Origin: Balanoglossus misakiensis
Taxonomy: Eukaryota; Hemichordata
Assembly: GCA_040954595.2 (NCBI GenBank)
Contig: CM082592.2
Location: forward strand, 8,928,001 to 8,992,000
Reading direction: 5' to 3'
DNA length: 64,000 bases
Shown: piece by piece, positions 57,401 to 62,700 of the stretch
Position numbering within the stretch: the first letter of the stretch is position 1
Layout of the letters: each line of letters begins with the position of its first letter
Notes under the pieces: model-generated
The model's database searches: none
What the model was told of the DNA's origin: nothing
Seen by the model: only the letters and a program-made list of their open reading frames with translations
Made by a program: the position numbers and the translations under genes

Positions 57401-59736
57401 ATCTAGCCACCCTAATCTACAAATGGAACAGTTTGTGTATATACACTGCTTTGTAAATAGTTCCCTTTCATTACTCCATTAAAATCCAATGACATCAATA
57501 ACTAATTCCTTAGGGACATAGCCTTGCTGACAGGGCCAATCAGGCTCTGGGTCACAGTTGTATAATAAATCTATGGAACTCTTACATGTAACAATTTCAC
57601 TAACAGTACATCTGTACTGTTTGATATGATATGATATTATCATAAATGTTACATCTAGAGGAAAGTTATAATTACACTATTTTGGTGCTTTGACTGATTT
57701 TTGGAAGGTGCTAACGAAGTTGTTTAATGCTATGAGATGTTAATATTCATGAAGTCGAAGTTCATATTATATGATATTACGATGCATTATAGTCATGTTT
57801 TACATGATACCACTGGTCCTATTTCAGATACAGGGAGTTTGACACTCCCTGGAATAAATGGAAAAGTATATAATCAAGGATACATTTTAATGATGATGTC
57901 ATAGTGAAAACTTTGTTAGTATTAAAACTCTTACTGAGGGTAGAGCCTGCGTTTTACACAGAGACACAGGGTGGCAATAGTTATACTTGGACGGACGGGA
58001 AAGCGCACACAGAACATAGCTGAGCCACACACACAGTTGTCTTACCACTCTCATGTTTTGTTGCTGTAAGGCTTTTGCCTTCTCTTCCAGCTGCCTGGCT
58101 ATGGTTGCTAGCTCAGCGTTTCGTTTCTTTAGTTTGTTGATCTTATCCTCGGCGGGCTTATGATTGCTTTCTAGTTGCTCTTGTTTCTTTTTCTGGGAGA
58201 AACACAGTCATTATCCAGTTTCCATCGTCACACTTTTCTCGTTTCATTTATTTTCTCAGTTTCTATGTCTACTTCTTTTTATTACAATAACTGGGGAAAT
58301 GGATGATGAGGGGGTCTGGTTGTCTTATGACCTATAGAGGGCGGTAGGCATGCATGCATGAGTGAATCCCCGAGCTAATGATGCAAAAACCAGGGCTTCC
58401 TCTGTCAGCAGTAGCAAAAAACAGATACCTGAATAAATGTATGCAAGCGGCAAGATTCTTTCAATGTATGCGAGCAGCGAAACTTTCAAATTTAGATACA
58501 GCGACAGTCTTTTTCATTTGTCGTTAAGCTTGTCACCAACTTCAATAACAGAAGGAAGCCCTGTTTAGCAAACCCCACCACATACAATGAAAACACCCAG
58601 TGCATTTCTTGCATGCGCTAGGTATGATCATGACATGTCACCCCAAAAAGTGTGCTCAGATAATGATCCATAAATTCGGATGAAAGCGCTCATCTTAAAA
58701 TGAAGTATAAATGTATACACCAGCTCTTAAAATAACAAGCAAATTTCACGACACTCTCTCATAGCAGCACACACCTAATACCACATGTCACCTGACAGAT
58801 CATGCATTACACACAGCGTTAGGAGCACATGGTTGTGTGTCTCACGCTTGACTGATACCATGGATATGTGCTGAGAGTTTTGGGTGGGGTTGGGGCTTTA
58901 TATACAGGGTGCAGTTTGAATTGCTTATGATTTACCATGGTGCATTTTGTGGCGTTGGTGTGAACATGCAATGACGGATAAAGTACAATTATGCGAAGGA
59001 AAAAATACCTGAAACAAAAATAATGCAATCATGCAACCCTCAACATAAACACCTTCTCCCTTGCACCAGCCAACATAACTTTTAGTCCCCGTCCTGCAGA
59101 TACATGCACTGAAACCAGACTTGAATTTATCAGCATTTCAGGAACAAATATTTTTCTATATTAAAAATGTTGTTGTTTTGTTTTGATTCTTTACATCTGC
59201 ACTAGCATAACTTCCATTCATCACACCGAATTCTAGATACATGTACTACTTTCTAATTTACAGCAAGAATTACAAGCTTTATATGACAGTTTACATTTCT
59301 GCCAGATTTTTATTTACTAGCTTAAGATTATTGCTATAGCTAGCTTTAAATTAGCTACAATCTAATTATATTTTAGTGACAATTAACTATTAACAATTCA
59401 TTAACAACATCTACCAGGACTACAATAACTACCGCCAGCAACTAGATGTATCAGTAACTACTGGTAGTGCTACAGATACACAAAGTGCAGTGACAGCTTT
59501 CTAAGTGTTGTTGACGCTGGGGCCCACTGTGAAAACCACAACTTCTCTGGCAGTTCCACTTCCTATTAAAATCAGCGTTTACTAGATAATGAATTCATTT
59601 ATACAGCCCAACTTACCAGAGTCTCATTGTCAGTTTTCAGAGCAGAAACCCTCTTCTCCAATCTCTGGACGTGAGACTGCAATTCACTGTTCTTGCGCAG
59701 AAGACTCTTCTCTTTTTCTTCGTAAATCTTTTTGGT
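428..59736 (-). CDS. RIMBP: RIM-binding protein gene (long form), 32 spliced exons, both ends open
   Basis: Seen: 32 exons on the minus strand join in frame into 1772 codons. The order is coiled coils (about residues 1-490), a charged linker, SH3-I (about 664-733), an acidic linker, three FN3 domains (about 945-1230), a charged linker, SH3-II (about 1540-1608) and SH3-III (about 1680-1748). The SH3 domains carry the hallmark ARYSYDP, AMFTYDP and AIFDYDP starts and RGLVPSNF-type ends. Family knowledge: RIM-binding proteins (RIMBP1/TSPOAP1, RIMBP2, Drosophila Rbp) have exactly this SH3-FN3x3-SH3-SH3 layout. They tether RIM and voltage-gated Ca2+ channels at presynaptic active zones, and the SH3 domains bind RxxPxxP-type motifs. 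Inference: this is the invertebrate single-copy orthologue; its length is closer to RIMBP1 and Rbp than to the shorter RIMBP2. The last visible exon ends in a strong donor, so at least one more exon lies beyond position 1. The 5' end is also uncertain. Confidence 0.95.
712..1155 (-). CDS. RIMBP: Exon 31: SH3-II end, linker, SH3-III start
   Basis: This exon is 444 nt, phase 0 to 0, with a CCCAACAG acceptor and an ATG|GTAAGG donor. It begins with [20 protein letters not shown] and [10 protein letters not shown], closing SH3-II. Note YVPCNM in place of the usual LVPSNF. A Ser-rich linker follows ([20 protein letters not shown]), then SH3-[23 protein letters not shown] ... [20 protein letters not shown]. 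Confidence 0.97.
1427..1878 (-). CDS. RIMBP: Exon 30: Tyr/Arg-rich linker and SH3-II, first part
   Basis: This exon is 452 nt, phase 1 to 0, with a CATTTACAG acceptor and an AAG|GTAAGT donor. The first ~110 residues are low complexity with many Tyr, Asp and Arg ([20 protein letters not shown]) and an acidic stretch [20 protein letters not shown]. Then comes the SH3-II start [20 protein letters not shown], with [12 protein letters not shown] before the intron. Confidence 0.96.
2039..2225 (-). CDS. RIMBP: Exon 29: linker
   Basis: This exon is 187 nt, phase 0 to 1, with a CACCCAACAG acceptor and an ATAG|GTCAGT donor. It encodes [20 protein letters not shown] then a Gln/Pro/Val-rich tail [16 protein letters not shown]. 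No domain is recognised; it looks disordered. Confidence 0.9.
2450..2638 (-). CDS. RIMBP: Exon 28: Glu-rich and Gln-rich linker
   Basis: This exon is 189 nt, phase 0 to 0, with a TTCTCCCAAG acceptor (an AAGAAG tandem acceptor gives a one-codon ambiguity) and an AAG|GTACTC donor. It encodes [20 protein letters not shown], then a poly-acidic run [13 protein letters not shown], then [16 protein letters not shown]. The Ser/Asp/Glu run SDIAEEEEL recalls the acidic SDLSDI-type stretch before SH3-II in vertebrate RIMBP2. Confidence 0.9.
3010..3180 (-). CDS. RIMBP: Exon 27: acidic linker
   Basis: This exon is 171 nt, phase 0 to 0, with a CTCCCCTCCCCAG acceptor and an AAG|GTGGGT donor. It encodes [20 protein letters not shown], then [20 protein letters not shown] and [18 protein letters not shown] (CT)n microsatellite lies just upstream of its acceptor on this strand. 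Confidence 0.9.
3204..3264. repeat. Imperfect (AG)n microsatellite
   Basis: AG/GATA-type purine repeat on the plus strand, about 60 bp. On the minus transcript it reads (CT)n and ends about 20 nt upstream of the exon 27 acceptor region, effectively extending its polypyrimidine tract. Confidence 0.93.
3991..4035 (-). CDS. RIMBP: Candidate 45-nt His/Arg-rich microexon after FN3-3
   Basis: Seen: a GTATCGTAACAAG acceptor preceded by a pyrimidine stretch, 45 open nt in phase 0 to 0, and a perfect CGT|GTAAGT donor. It encodes [15 protein letters not shown]. Both neighbouring exons (26 and 27) meet at phase 0, so inclusion is in frame. Inference: a regulated microexon adding a strongly basic patch between FN3-3 and the acidic linker. 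Confidence 0.55.
4690..4856 (-). CDS. RIMBP: Exon 26: fibronectin type III domain 3, second part, and basic tail
   Basis: This exon is 167 nt, phase 1 to 0, with a CTTTTAG acceptor and an AAG|GTAAAT donor. It completes FN3-3 ([39 protein letters not shown]) and adds a charged tail [16 protein letters not shown]. The phase switches here from 1 to 0, ending the phase-1 block. Confidence 0.93.
5005..5181 (-). CDS. RIMBP: Exon 25: fibronectin type III domain 3, first part
   Basis: This exon is 177 nt, phase 1 to 1, with an ACATCACCAG acceptor and an ACAG|GTATGC donor. It encodes [20 protein letters not shown], then the Trp in [17 protein letters not shown], then [15 protein letters not shown]. 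The domain is split by one intron, unlike FN3-1 and FN3-2. Confidence 0.95.
5282..5320. repeat. MITE-like repeat fragment, copy 1
   Basis: About 39 bp ending ACCATGGTGGTGAAAGGGTTAA. The same block, with few changes, ends the repeat at 43700-43760, and its GTGAAAGGGTTAA end recurs at 20515. It lies inside the short intron between FN3 exons 24 and 25. Confidence 0.6.
5367..5651 (-). CDS. RIMBP: Exon 24: fibronectin type III domain 2
   Basis: This exon is 285 nt, phase 1 to 1, with a CTGTCCGCAG acceptor and a GGTG|GTAAGT donor. One FN3 lies in one exon: [20 protein letters not shown], the Trp in IMWLPGNSN, the Tyr in [20 protein letters not shown], and an end in EIEFKTPPG. An insertion with [11 protein letters not shown] precedes the last strand, as in family members. 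Confidence 0.96.
5783..6055 (-). CDS. RIMBP: Exon 23: fibronectin type III domain 1
   Basis: This exon is 273 nt, phase 1 to 1, with a CTCTACAG acceptor and an AAAG|GTGAGT donor. One whole FN3 lies in one exon. It starts [20 protein letters not shown] with the conserved Trp in LLWVAPD, then [18 protein letters not shown], and ends [18 protein letters not shown] with the last-strand Arg-Thr-Val pattern. It matches the first RIM-BP FN3. Confidence 0.96.
6257..6418 (-). CDS. RIMBP: Exon 22: acidic linker before FN3-1
   Basis: This exon is 162 nt, phase 1 to 1, with a TTTCACAG acceptor and a GGTG|GTAAGT donor. It encodes [20 protein letters not shown], then [20 protein letters not shown] and [13 protein letters not shown]. 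It leads directly into FN3-1. Confidence 0.9.
6579..6656 (-). CDS. RIMBP: Exon 21: acidic linker
   Basis: This exon is 78 nt, phase 1 to 1, with a CGTTGTCCAG acceptor and a CCAA|GTAAGT donor. It encodes [20 protein letters not shown] then KLTYP. It is acidic with a Ser/Asp cluster (SSDEE) typical of CK2 sites (inference). Confidence 0.85.
6657..8178. other. Intron between exons 20 and 21
   Basis: AT-rich, no recognisable element. A plus-strand exon-like stretch (7371-7416, between an AACAG acceptor and an AG|GTAAGT donor) is probably chance. Confidence 0.65.
8179..8259 (-). CDS. RIMBP: Exon 20: helical linker
   Basis: This exon is 81 nt, phase 1 to 1, with a TCCTTGTAG acceptor and a weak CAAG|GTTCAT donor. 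It encodes [20 protein letters not shown] then EDSQKQ. The LAAEIE helix looks like a conserved element of the SH3-I to FN3 linker. The weak donor suggests regulated inclusion. Confidence 0.8.
8260..8944. other. Intron between exons 19 and 20
   Basis: 685 bp, moderately purine-rich on the plus strand with several AGAGA runs (pyrimidine-rich in the transcript). No gene seen. Confidence 0.65.
8945..9205 (-). CDS. RIMBP: Exon 19: Pro/Ser/Ala-rich linker
   Basis: This exon is 261 nt, phase 1 to 1, with a TTTTTCTAG acceptor and a weak GAAG|GTTTAG donor. It encodes about 87 residues: [20 protein letters not shown], then a proline-rich stretch with [12 protein letters not shown] and [17 protein letters not shown], then an acidic tail ending SSQEAMIE. 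It is disordered and could offer proline motifs to SH3 partners (inference). The frame is confirmed by fit to exons 18 and 20. Confidence 0.85.
9206..11243. other. Intron between exons 18 and 19
   Basis: About 2 kb of unremarkable AT-rich sequence; I see nothing in it. Confidence 0.65.
11244..11294 (-). CDS. RIMBP: Exon 18: short acidic linker exon
   Basis: This exon is 51 nt, phase 1 to 1, with a GTTGCAG acceptor and a GAAG|GTAGGA donor. It encodes [17 protein letters not shown], immediately after SH3-I. Skipping it keeps the frame. Confidence 0.88.
13264..13337 (+). repeat. G-rich tract (GGAGGA and G-runs)
   Basis: Runs of 3-7 G separated by A or T over about 74 bp on the plus strand, able in principle to form a G-quadruplex. 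The transcript strand is C/T-rich. Confidence 0.8.
13410..13433 (-). CDS. RIMBP: Candidate 24-nt microexon after SH3-I
   Basis: Seen: a CATAATAG acceptor, 24 nt open in phase 1 to 1, and a GAAG|GTAACA donor, lying between exons 17 and 18 (intron phase 1). Inclusion would change VA-DEDMPEF to [17 protein letters not shown], adding eight acidic residues directly behind the SH3-I domain without shifting frame. Inference: a regulated neural microexon. The peptide composition matches the flanking acidic linker, which supports it over chance. Confidence 0.5.
13847..13922 (-). CDS. RIMBP: Exon 17: SH3-I, second part
   Basis: This exon is 76 nt, phase 0 to 1, with a TTTTTGCAG acceptor and a GCAG|GTACGG donor. 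It encodes [20 protein letters not shown] then IERVA. This is the C-terminal half of SH3-I, including the diagnostic GLVPSNF motif that packs the peptide-binding groove. Confidence 0.97.
14235..14456 (-). CDS. RIMBP: Exon 16: SH3-I, first part
   Basis: This exon is 222 nt, phase 0 to 0, with an ATTTTTGCAG acceptor and a GAG|GTGGGT donor. It encodes an acidic lead ([20 protein letters not shown]), then the SH3 core beginning [20 protein letters not shown], with the ALYDY-like ARYSYDP and the acidic n-Src-region side ending YVYGDMDE. Family knowledge: this is the first of three RIM-BP SH3 domains. The intron falls directly after DMDE, before the DGFYEGE strand. Confidence 0.97.
14457..18002. 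other. Intron between exons 15 and 16
   Basis: 3.5 kb, AT-rich, no supported exon or repeat beyond short poly-A/T runs. Confidence 0.65.
18003..18062 (-). CDS. RIMBP: Exon 15: short acidic exon
   Basis: This exon is 60 nt, phase 0 to 0, with a CCCCCCACGAGACAG acceptor and a GAA|GTGAGT donor. It encodes [20 protein letters not shown]. The C-run is 8-14 nt from the acceptor. Skipping keeps the frame. Neighbouring AGs make the exact 5' edge slightly uncertain, but only this one gives phase 0 with no stop. Confidence 0.75.
18576..18670 (-). CDS. RIMBP: Exon 14: RS-repeat linker
   Basis: This exon is 95 nt, phase 1 to 0, with a GCTTTCAG acceptor and an AAAG|GTGAGG donor. It encodes [20 protein letters not shown] and a tail [10 protein letters not shown]. 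The SRSRS run resembles RS repeats and would be a target for SR-type or basophilic kinases (inference). Confidence 0.87.
18671..19894. other. Intron between exons 13 and 14
   Basis: 1.2 kb; I see nothing in it. Confidence 0.6.
19895..20068 (-). CDS. RIMBP: Exon 13: acidic and Arg-rich linker
   Basis: This exon is 174 nt, phase 1 to 1, with a TTTGGCAG acceptor and a CAAG|GTGATT donor. It encodes about 57 residues: [20 protein letters not shown], then [20 protein letters not shown], then [14 protein letters not shown]. It is predicted disordered. Skipping keeps the frame. Confidence 0.9.
20396..20416 (+). repeat. G homopolymer, 21 nt
   Basis: Unbroken run of 21 G on the plus strand, abutting the TTAACCCT end of the repeat at 20417. 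It may be a slippage product or sequencing-sensitive site. Confidence 0.95.
20417..20515. mobile_element. MITE-like element, 99 bp, TTAACCCT/AGGGTTAA ends
   Basis: Starts TTAACCCTCAGTTC and ends GTGAAAGGGTTAA, so the two ends are an 8-bp inverted repeat starting with TTAA. The internal block CCATTGTTTTCTATGGTAAA recurs inverted at about 43703-43726. There is no coding capacity. It looks like a non-autonomous DNA transposon; a TTAA target would suggest piggyBac-type mobilisation (inference). Confidence 0.6.
20530..20549. repeat. 20-bp perfect palindrome
   Basis: GAAACATACATGTATGTTTC reads the same on both strands. It lies 15 bp past the MITE-like element. Confidence 0.85.
21049..21141 (-). 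CDS. RIMBP: Exon 12: linker
   Basis: This exon is 93 nt, phase 1 to 1, with a CTTTGCAG acceptor and an ACAG|GTAAGG donor. It encodes about 30 residues with [13 protein letters not shown] followed by a basic patch [13 protein letters not shown]. No domain is recognised. Skipping it keeps the frame. Confidence 0.88.
21505..21835 (-). CDS. RIMBP: Exon 11: end of coiled coil and Ser/Gly-rich linker
   Basis: This exon is 331 nt, phase 0 to 1, with a CTCGTAG acceptor and a GTG|GTAAGA donor. The first ~50 residues continue the coiled coil ([20 protein letters not shown] ... [17 protein letters not shown]), as in RIMBP2. The rest is a disordered linker with [16 protein letters not shown] and a segment ending LGDESR. 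Confidence 0.95.
21836..22748. other. Intron between exons 10 and 11
   Basis: 913 bp; contains the hairpin at 22501-22546. No coding signal. Confidence 0.65.
22501..22546. repeat. Perfect inverted repeat, 17-bp arms
   Basis: GTTGTATCATAGACAGT at 22501-22517 and its exact complement at 22530-22546, with a 12-nt G-rich loop. Part of the right arm (ACTGTCTATG) is repeated again just after it at 22548-22557. Confidence 0.9.
22749..22853 (-). CDS. RIMBP: Exon 10: coiled coil, possible internal start
   Basis: This exon is 105 nt, phase 0 to 0, with an ATCACAG acceptor and a CAG|GTATGG donor. It encodes 35 residues beginning [20 protein letters not shown]. As I remember it, vertebrate RIMBP2 begins with a closely similar Met-x-EAAERRxQLE segment. 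The methionine as second codon of this exon therefore matches the vertebrate short-form start, and an internal promoter here could give a short isoform (inference). Confidence 0.93.
22854..23912. other. Intron between exons 9 and 10
   Basis: About 1.06 kb; no element recognised. If the short isoform starting in exon 10 exists, its promoter would lie here (inference). Confidence 0.55.
23913..24035 (-). CDS. RIMBP: Exon 9: coiled coil
   Basis: This exon is 123 nt, phase 0 to 0, with a TTTTCTCCCCGCAG acceptor and an AAG|GTGTGT donor. It encodes 41 residues starting [20 protein letters not shown], a coiled coil with the usual E/Q/L composition. Confidence 0.92.
24366..24482. repeat. (ATC)n trinucleotide microsatellite, about 117 bp
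   Basis: Nearly continuous ATC/CAT repeat with a few ACC and CTC interruptions, giving spurious poly-Ser or poly-Ile reading frames. It lies in the intron between exons 8 and 9. Confidence 0.95.
26258..26275 (-). CDS. RIMBP: Candidate 18-nt microexon
   Basis: Seen: a pyrimidine-containing lead (TTTTTACTCATTCTGTG), a GTGAG acceptor, 18 nt encoding CEREVQ in phase 0, and a CAG|GTACAT donor, in the phase-0 intron between exons 8 and 9. The composition fits a coiled coil. Chance is not excluded. Confidence 0.25.
27053..27113. repeat. Degenerate MITE-like copy
   Basis: The order TCACCAT, ACCATGTTTTG, CATCGTTCTCTATGGGAAAG matches the family consensus (CACCACCATGGTTTTGGTCC, then CCATTGTTTTCTATGGTAAA) with about a quarter of positions changed. 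An old copy is inferred. Confidence 0.35.
31727..31816 (-). CDS. RIMBP: Exon 8: coiled coil
   Basis: This exon is 90 nt, phase 0 to 0, with a CCTTTCACAG acceptor and an AAG|GTAGGA donor. It encodes 30 residues ([20 protein letters not shown] and onward), a Gln/Asn-rich coiled coil. Confidence 0.87.
31817..34453. other. Intron between exons 7 and 8
   Basis: 2.6 kb AT-rich. It contains an 11-bp inverted repeat (32371-32381 with 32400-32410) and the weak alternative first exon at 32801-32857. Confidence 0.6.
32801..32857 (-). CDS. RIMBP: Candidate alternative first exon
   Basis: Seen: an ATG in near-ideal context (CGCACCATGC) with an in-frame TAA upstream. It opens 19 codons ([19 protein letters not shown]) to a strong CAT|GTAAGT donor in phase 0, matching the acceptor of exon 8. 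It would start a shorter isoform at exon 8. Inference only. Confidence 0.2.
34454..34537 (-). CDS. RIMBP: Exon 7: coiled coil
   Basis: This exon is 84 nt, phase 0 to 0, with a TGTCCAACAG acceptor and a TTG|GTGAGT donor. It encodes 28 residues ([20 protein letters not shown] and onward) with clear heptads and two cysteines. Confidence 0.85.
34538..37081. other. Intron between exons 6 and 7
   Basis: 2.5 kb; I see nothing in it that I can support. Confidence 0.6.
37082..37213 (-). CDS. RIMBP: Exon 6: coiled coil with conserved-looking [10 protein letters not shown] segment
   Basis: This exon is 132 nt, phase 0 to 0, with an ATTGTAG acceptor and a TTA|GTAAGT donor. It encodes 44 residues. The segment [20 protein letters not shown] leads into a helix [20 protein letters not shown]. 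The Pro-containing start breaks the helix and separates two coiled-coil blocks. Confidence 0.92.
42350..42467. repeat. Diverged local duplication, copy A
   Basis: Shares ordered blocks with 43234-43338: TGTAATATCA, ATTTTCAC, GACAT..AAA, TTGATTGAAA, CTTTTC.GAAAAAA, AGTACA.C.ACCTG.CAAAG. Same orientation, about 880 bp apart. Confidence 0.65.
42734..42778 (-). CDS. RIMBP: Candidate 45-nt exon inside the largest intron
   Basis: Seen: a tandem CAGCAG acceptor, 45 nt open in phase 0 encoding [15 protein letters not shown], and an AGG|GTACGT donor, in the phase-0 intron between exons 5 and 6. The peptide reads like coding sequence, but the polypyrimidine tract is poor. Confidence 0.35.
43127..43188. 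repeat. Long hairpin, 25-bp arms with one mismatch
   Basis: The left arm 43127-43151 (CTGATTAAAATCAG then ATGCAGAGTAC) pairs with 43164-43188 around a 12-nt loop. It sits about 45 bp before copy B of the local duplication. Confidence 0.9.
43234..43338. repeat. Diverged local duplication, copy B
   Basis: Second copy of the block at 42350-42467, in the same orientation with small indels. Confidence 0.65.
43700..43760. repeat. MITE-like repeat copy
   Basis: Begins GGTCCAATTTTACGATAGAA and ends CATGGCGGTGAAAGGGTTAA. The first half is the inverted match of 20457-20480; the end matches 5282-5320. Confidence 0.65.
45035..45052 (-). CDS. RIMBP: Candidate 18-nt microexon
   Basis: Seen: a TTTCTCCCTCACAAATAG acceptor, 18 nt encoding LKYDCR in phase 0, and an AGA|GTGAGT donor, in the intron between exons 5 and 6. 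This is weak evidence; many short AG...GT pairs exist in 15.9 kb. Confidence 0.18.
46600..46671. repeat. (GT)n followed by C-tract
   Basis: About 20 bp of GT repeat at 46601-46620, then after 28 bp a run of C broken by one A (46649-46671). Confidence 0.93.
50957..50970. promoter_or_regulatory. X-box-like palindrome
   Basis: GTTACCACGGTAAC fits the RFX X-box form GTNRCC-N2-RGYAAC on both strands. It lies in the 15.9-kb intron. Function not shown. Confidence 0.35.
53099..53158 (-). CDS. RIMBP: Exon 5: short coiled-coil exon
   Basis: This exon is 60 nt, phase 0 to 0, with a CATCAACACAG acceptor and an AGG|GTGAGT donor. It encodes 20 residues, [20 protein letters not shown], which read as coding and continue naturally into the [10 protein letters not shown] start of exon 6. 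Exon 6 is 15.9 kb away. The exon could be constitutive or alternatively spliced, since skipping it keeps the frame. Confidence 0.8.
53159..54117. other. Intron between exons 4 and 5
   Basis: 959 bp; no further element seen. Confidence 0.6.
54118..54219 (-). CDS. RIMBP: Exon 4: coiled coil
   Basis: This exon is 102 nt, phase 0 to 0, with a CCCACAG acceptor and a GGG|GTAAGT donor. It encodes 34 residues, a Gln/Arg-rich helix ([20 protein letters not shown]) ending STGIG. It is separated from exon 3 by a 186-nt intron. Confidence 0.88.
54406..54591 (-). CDS. RIMBP: Exon 3: coiled coil
   Basis: This exon is 186 nt, phase 0 to 0, with a TCTTCCTGCAG acceptor and a GAG|GTGAGT donor. It encodes 62 residues, from a short Gly/Ser/Pro-containing entry ([20 protein letters not shown]) into a charged helix ending QPDPNVE. 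Confidence 0.9.
55567..55581 (-). CDS. RIMBP: Candidate 15-nt microexon
   Basis: Seen: a long pyrimidine tract (CTTCCCTTGTTCTATATTG) before an AAG acceptor, 15 nt coding YEKIQ in phase 0, and a CAG|GTATAG donor, in the phase-0 intron between exons 2 and 3. The composition suits the surrounding coiled coil. Such a short exon is easily a chance match. Confidence 0.25.
56787..56849 (-). CDS. RIMBP: Candidate cassette exon or alternative first exon
   Basis: Seen: 63 nt open in phase 0 from a GGTGTAG acceptor to a strong CAG|GTACGT donor. It encodes [20 protein letters not shown] plus Q. The internal ATG at 56826-56828 has GCAGCAATGG context, and an in-frame TAG lies directly upstream, so it could equally be a first exon giving [14 protein letters not shown] joined to exon 3. 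Both readings keep frame in the intron between exons 2 and 3. Confidence 0.4.
58046..58192 (-). CDS. RIMBP: Exon 2: coiled coil
   Basis: This exon is 147 nt, phase 0 to 0, with a CCCAG acceptor and a GTG|GTAAGA donor. It encodes 49 residues, starting with a basic run ([16 protein letters not shown]) and then a leucine-heptad segment containing [21 protein letters not shown]. That second part is a conserved-looking coiled coil of the N-terminal half of long RIM-BPs (from memory of the family; alignment would settle it). Confidence 0.9.
58193..59616. other. Intron between exons 1 and 2
   Basis: 1.4 kb; nothing recognised. Confidence 0.6.
59617..59736 (-). CDS. RIMBP: Exon 1 (in window): coiled coil
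   Basis: This exon is 120 nt, phase 0 to 0, with a polypyrimidine-rich acceptor (TTTTTTTCAG) and a CTG|GTAAGT donor. It encodes 40 residues rich in E, K, L and S, beginning [20 protein letters not shown] with heptad spacing of a coiled coil. It is the first exon I am sure of. A phase-0 acceptor means there is upstream coding or 5' UTR sequence; a candidate lies at 63338-63418. Confidence 0.88.
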
Positions 59737-62700
59737 CTGAAAAAAAGTTGGAGAAAAGACCTCATTAGACTGTTGTAGAATATCAATCAATCCCTTAAGT
59801 TTCTCACCAATGGGCGCAATGTATATTTAATAGCCAACACTTCTGAGATGTCTGTATCTTGGAAGTGGTGTAGTGAATACATGTATACAGACAAATGCTT
59901 TGCATGCTGGGAATTGCAATGCATCATGGTCCCTCAATCTCTGCATGCAATTTCCAACCCCTGTCAACCCCAAATTTCCAAACCATCGCTATAATATCTG
60001 TGGCACAGTTACACCTCTTGTACAATTACATGTACAGAAACCTGCCACACAAAACTAGGGGTTCTTTTCAATTTTACGTGATGAGACGATAGCGGTTGTC
60101 AGGTCTCAGAACAACAAAAGGCCCCGATGCGAACATGTACGTCATTCAGTTTTTATGCCGTATACAAATCCAGGATGTGCATTACTTTTTATCTGCAATT
60201 GAAATCAGTGTCACATATTGTAAGCACACTCACAAAATATGCACACAGACTATTCAATGCACCGTGCTGATGATAACGCATTTAGTTTTGATCGAGAGAT
60301 ACTTGCATAGCAATGAAAACAGTTTGTAATAGTGAACCTCTTTGACTCAAGCACGTTTTCAAAGGACTACAACAAAGAAAAGAGAAAACCTTGAACAAGC
60401 TTGTCACCTGTACACAATTTCCTGATAGATGAGCATAAAATTGTGTCAACTCTTCGGGGGAGCAATTAGAACTGTCAGTTTTATATCCAGAAGGTTTATA
60501 GTTTAAATCCTGCCATCGTAATAAAATTCTGAAGCACGGTTTGCGGACTTTACAGATTACCATTTAGTAACTTAACAGATTACCAAAGTAAGGCTGGAGG
60601 CTTGTTTATCAATTGTCTAGCATGCTATTCGACAGTGACGCAACAGTGTATGAAATTAATCAATTCAATTAAACCCTTCAGCAGTACAGGCGCAACATAC
60701 AGCTACCATCGTATGAAATTAAAAGATTGCTTCCATTCCCTTACACTTAACATTTCACTCGGTCTGGTAGACCATGGTCACCAACTTAATTGTTCTCTAA
60801 ACAGTAAAATTTGACCACATAGAGAACGGGTCGAAATCATTTACATGGATATTGATGACTATCCTTGAAATGTATCAACATTCAAAATGACATGTTTTTT
60901 ACTGGTATCATTGACGTCATTACATAATGATTTATGTGATGTATTAATTACTTCAGACTCAAACTTCAAGTTTACATTGTCAACATACATGGATGCACAT
61001 GTACCGTGTTCAGAAAGACATCTGACAGACTCTAATGAAGTTCACAGTATCAAATCTGGGATCATGATTAGAGGATTATGGTAATCACTTATTCGCTGGA
61101 TGGGACAGAAGATGAATTGAAACTTCTTATTATAACAACACTGGCTGTACACACTAAGGTTTGGCATTTCAGCATACATGTTTGCATTTTGATGGAAAAA
61201 ACAAGGAACTATTGCAGTTGTCATAAAGTACAGAACAAAATTATTGGGAGAAAAACAATTCAAATTTTTCCGTCATTATTTTTTCAGCCGTTGCTATCAT
61301 TAAGATGCTTGTGTAAGAGCCACAAGTGGATATACTTCAGTTTAAGTATTAAAGCTGTCATGTTTAAACTAACAGCATGACCATTTTGAACACTTCCCAG
61401 CAAACCACATACACCACATCTACATGATATATTTTTTCCGATGATGTCATACATTCCTTGCACAAAAGAGTATGTACTATACACATCTGTTGGTTTCAGC
61501 ATCTTTTCACATGTATGCAATGATGTGTGCACAGCAGTAAATTTTGGTTTCACAAACAAACACAAAGATATAATTGATTAAATAGGTTGCATGTATTGAG
61601 TTTTGCATCAAAGACTGAATTTTGAAAATGATCCAGGTACTCCAAAAATGGATTAAGAATTCCTCAATATGTTCTACCTTGTATGGAAATGCTCTAATGT
61701 CTCGGGAAGAAGATACTAAGGAAGTCAATACAGAATTTAAAATGTCGATAGAGTTTGAATAATCAAATTCCATAATAAAAGATTTACAATTGTCAACCCT
61801 GATTTGTTTCAAGTTATATTTTATGCCAATAGTATAAAGTTAGATCATTGGAGTTTATACAGAAAGGATTATGACTTCGACTTTTGGGGTCTGTGTACAC
61901 CTACTGCGTATACTGAAATTCTGCAACTCAGCACAAAATTTAAATCGTTTATTACATGCATCTGTGTAAACGAGGCATTATATCAGTATGGCTCAATCAT
62001 TGTTGGGATCTCATAAAACTACGTCAGTAATATTCACAGCTTATCGTATAATGTCATAAGGTTGGAGTACCAAGACAGGTCATGTGAATTTATGCAAGCG
62101 TAGGATTACGATGATTATACATGGAGTGTCATCCTGCCTTTGAAATGTTGAATATTTGTTGAATATTACAAAGAGATAATTGACAAAACAAATAATAATT
62201 AATAAATAAACTTCCTTATAATTATTTAGAATGAGTCACACATGGACACACCCTTGAATGTCAACTTAATATGATAAACATATTTTTAAAATAAATAAAA
62301 ATAACATTACAATAACATAGTTTTAGTCGCATTAGATTGATTCTGTTATAAGTATTTCAATTAATTTCATTCACACACATATTTTCAATGTAGTTTTTGA
62401 CATAACAGATGCTCAGAAATAAACCTCTGGTATATAAAATGAGAGAGTTTTTATCAAAACTTTACAGCATGACACAATTGTCATCTGTCAAGTTTTTACT
62501 ATATATGCAACTCATCATATCACACACTATTCACAAAGGCATAAACTTTATTACATATTTCATAATGACTGCTTCATCATATTTTTCTCTAATATTATAT
62601 GACACTTTATAACAGGTTCTCATAACTACGCCTGTGTCCTTTTAACAATTATTAACAGAAATGCAACACGACTATATTTGATTACACAATCCCTTTTTTG

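Larger units (their letters stand above)
54592..58045. other. Intron between exons 2 and 3
   Basis: 3.5 kb with the 63-nt exon candidate (56787-56849), the 15-nt candidate (55567-55581) and a strong CAG|GTGAGT donor at 56346 lacking a convincing exon. Confidence 0.6.

Noticed and set aside
59804-59845. Frame ending TTG|GTGAGA just upstream of exon 1
   Set aside because: Would leave an intron of only about 67 nt, far shorter than any other in the gene, and its acceptor phase does not fit well.
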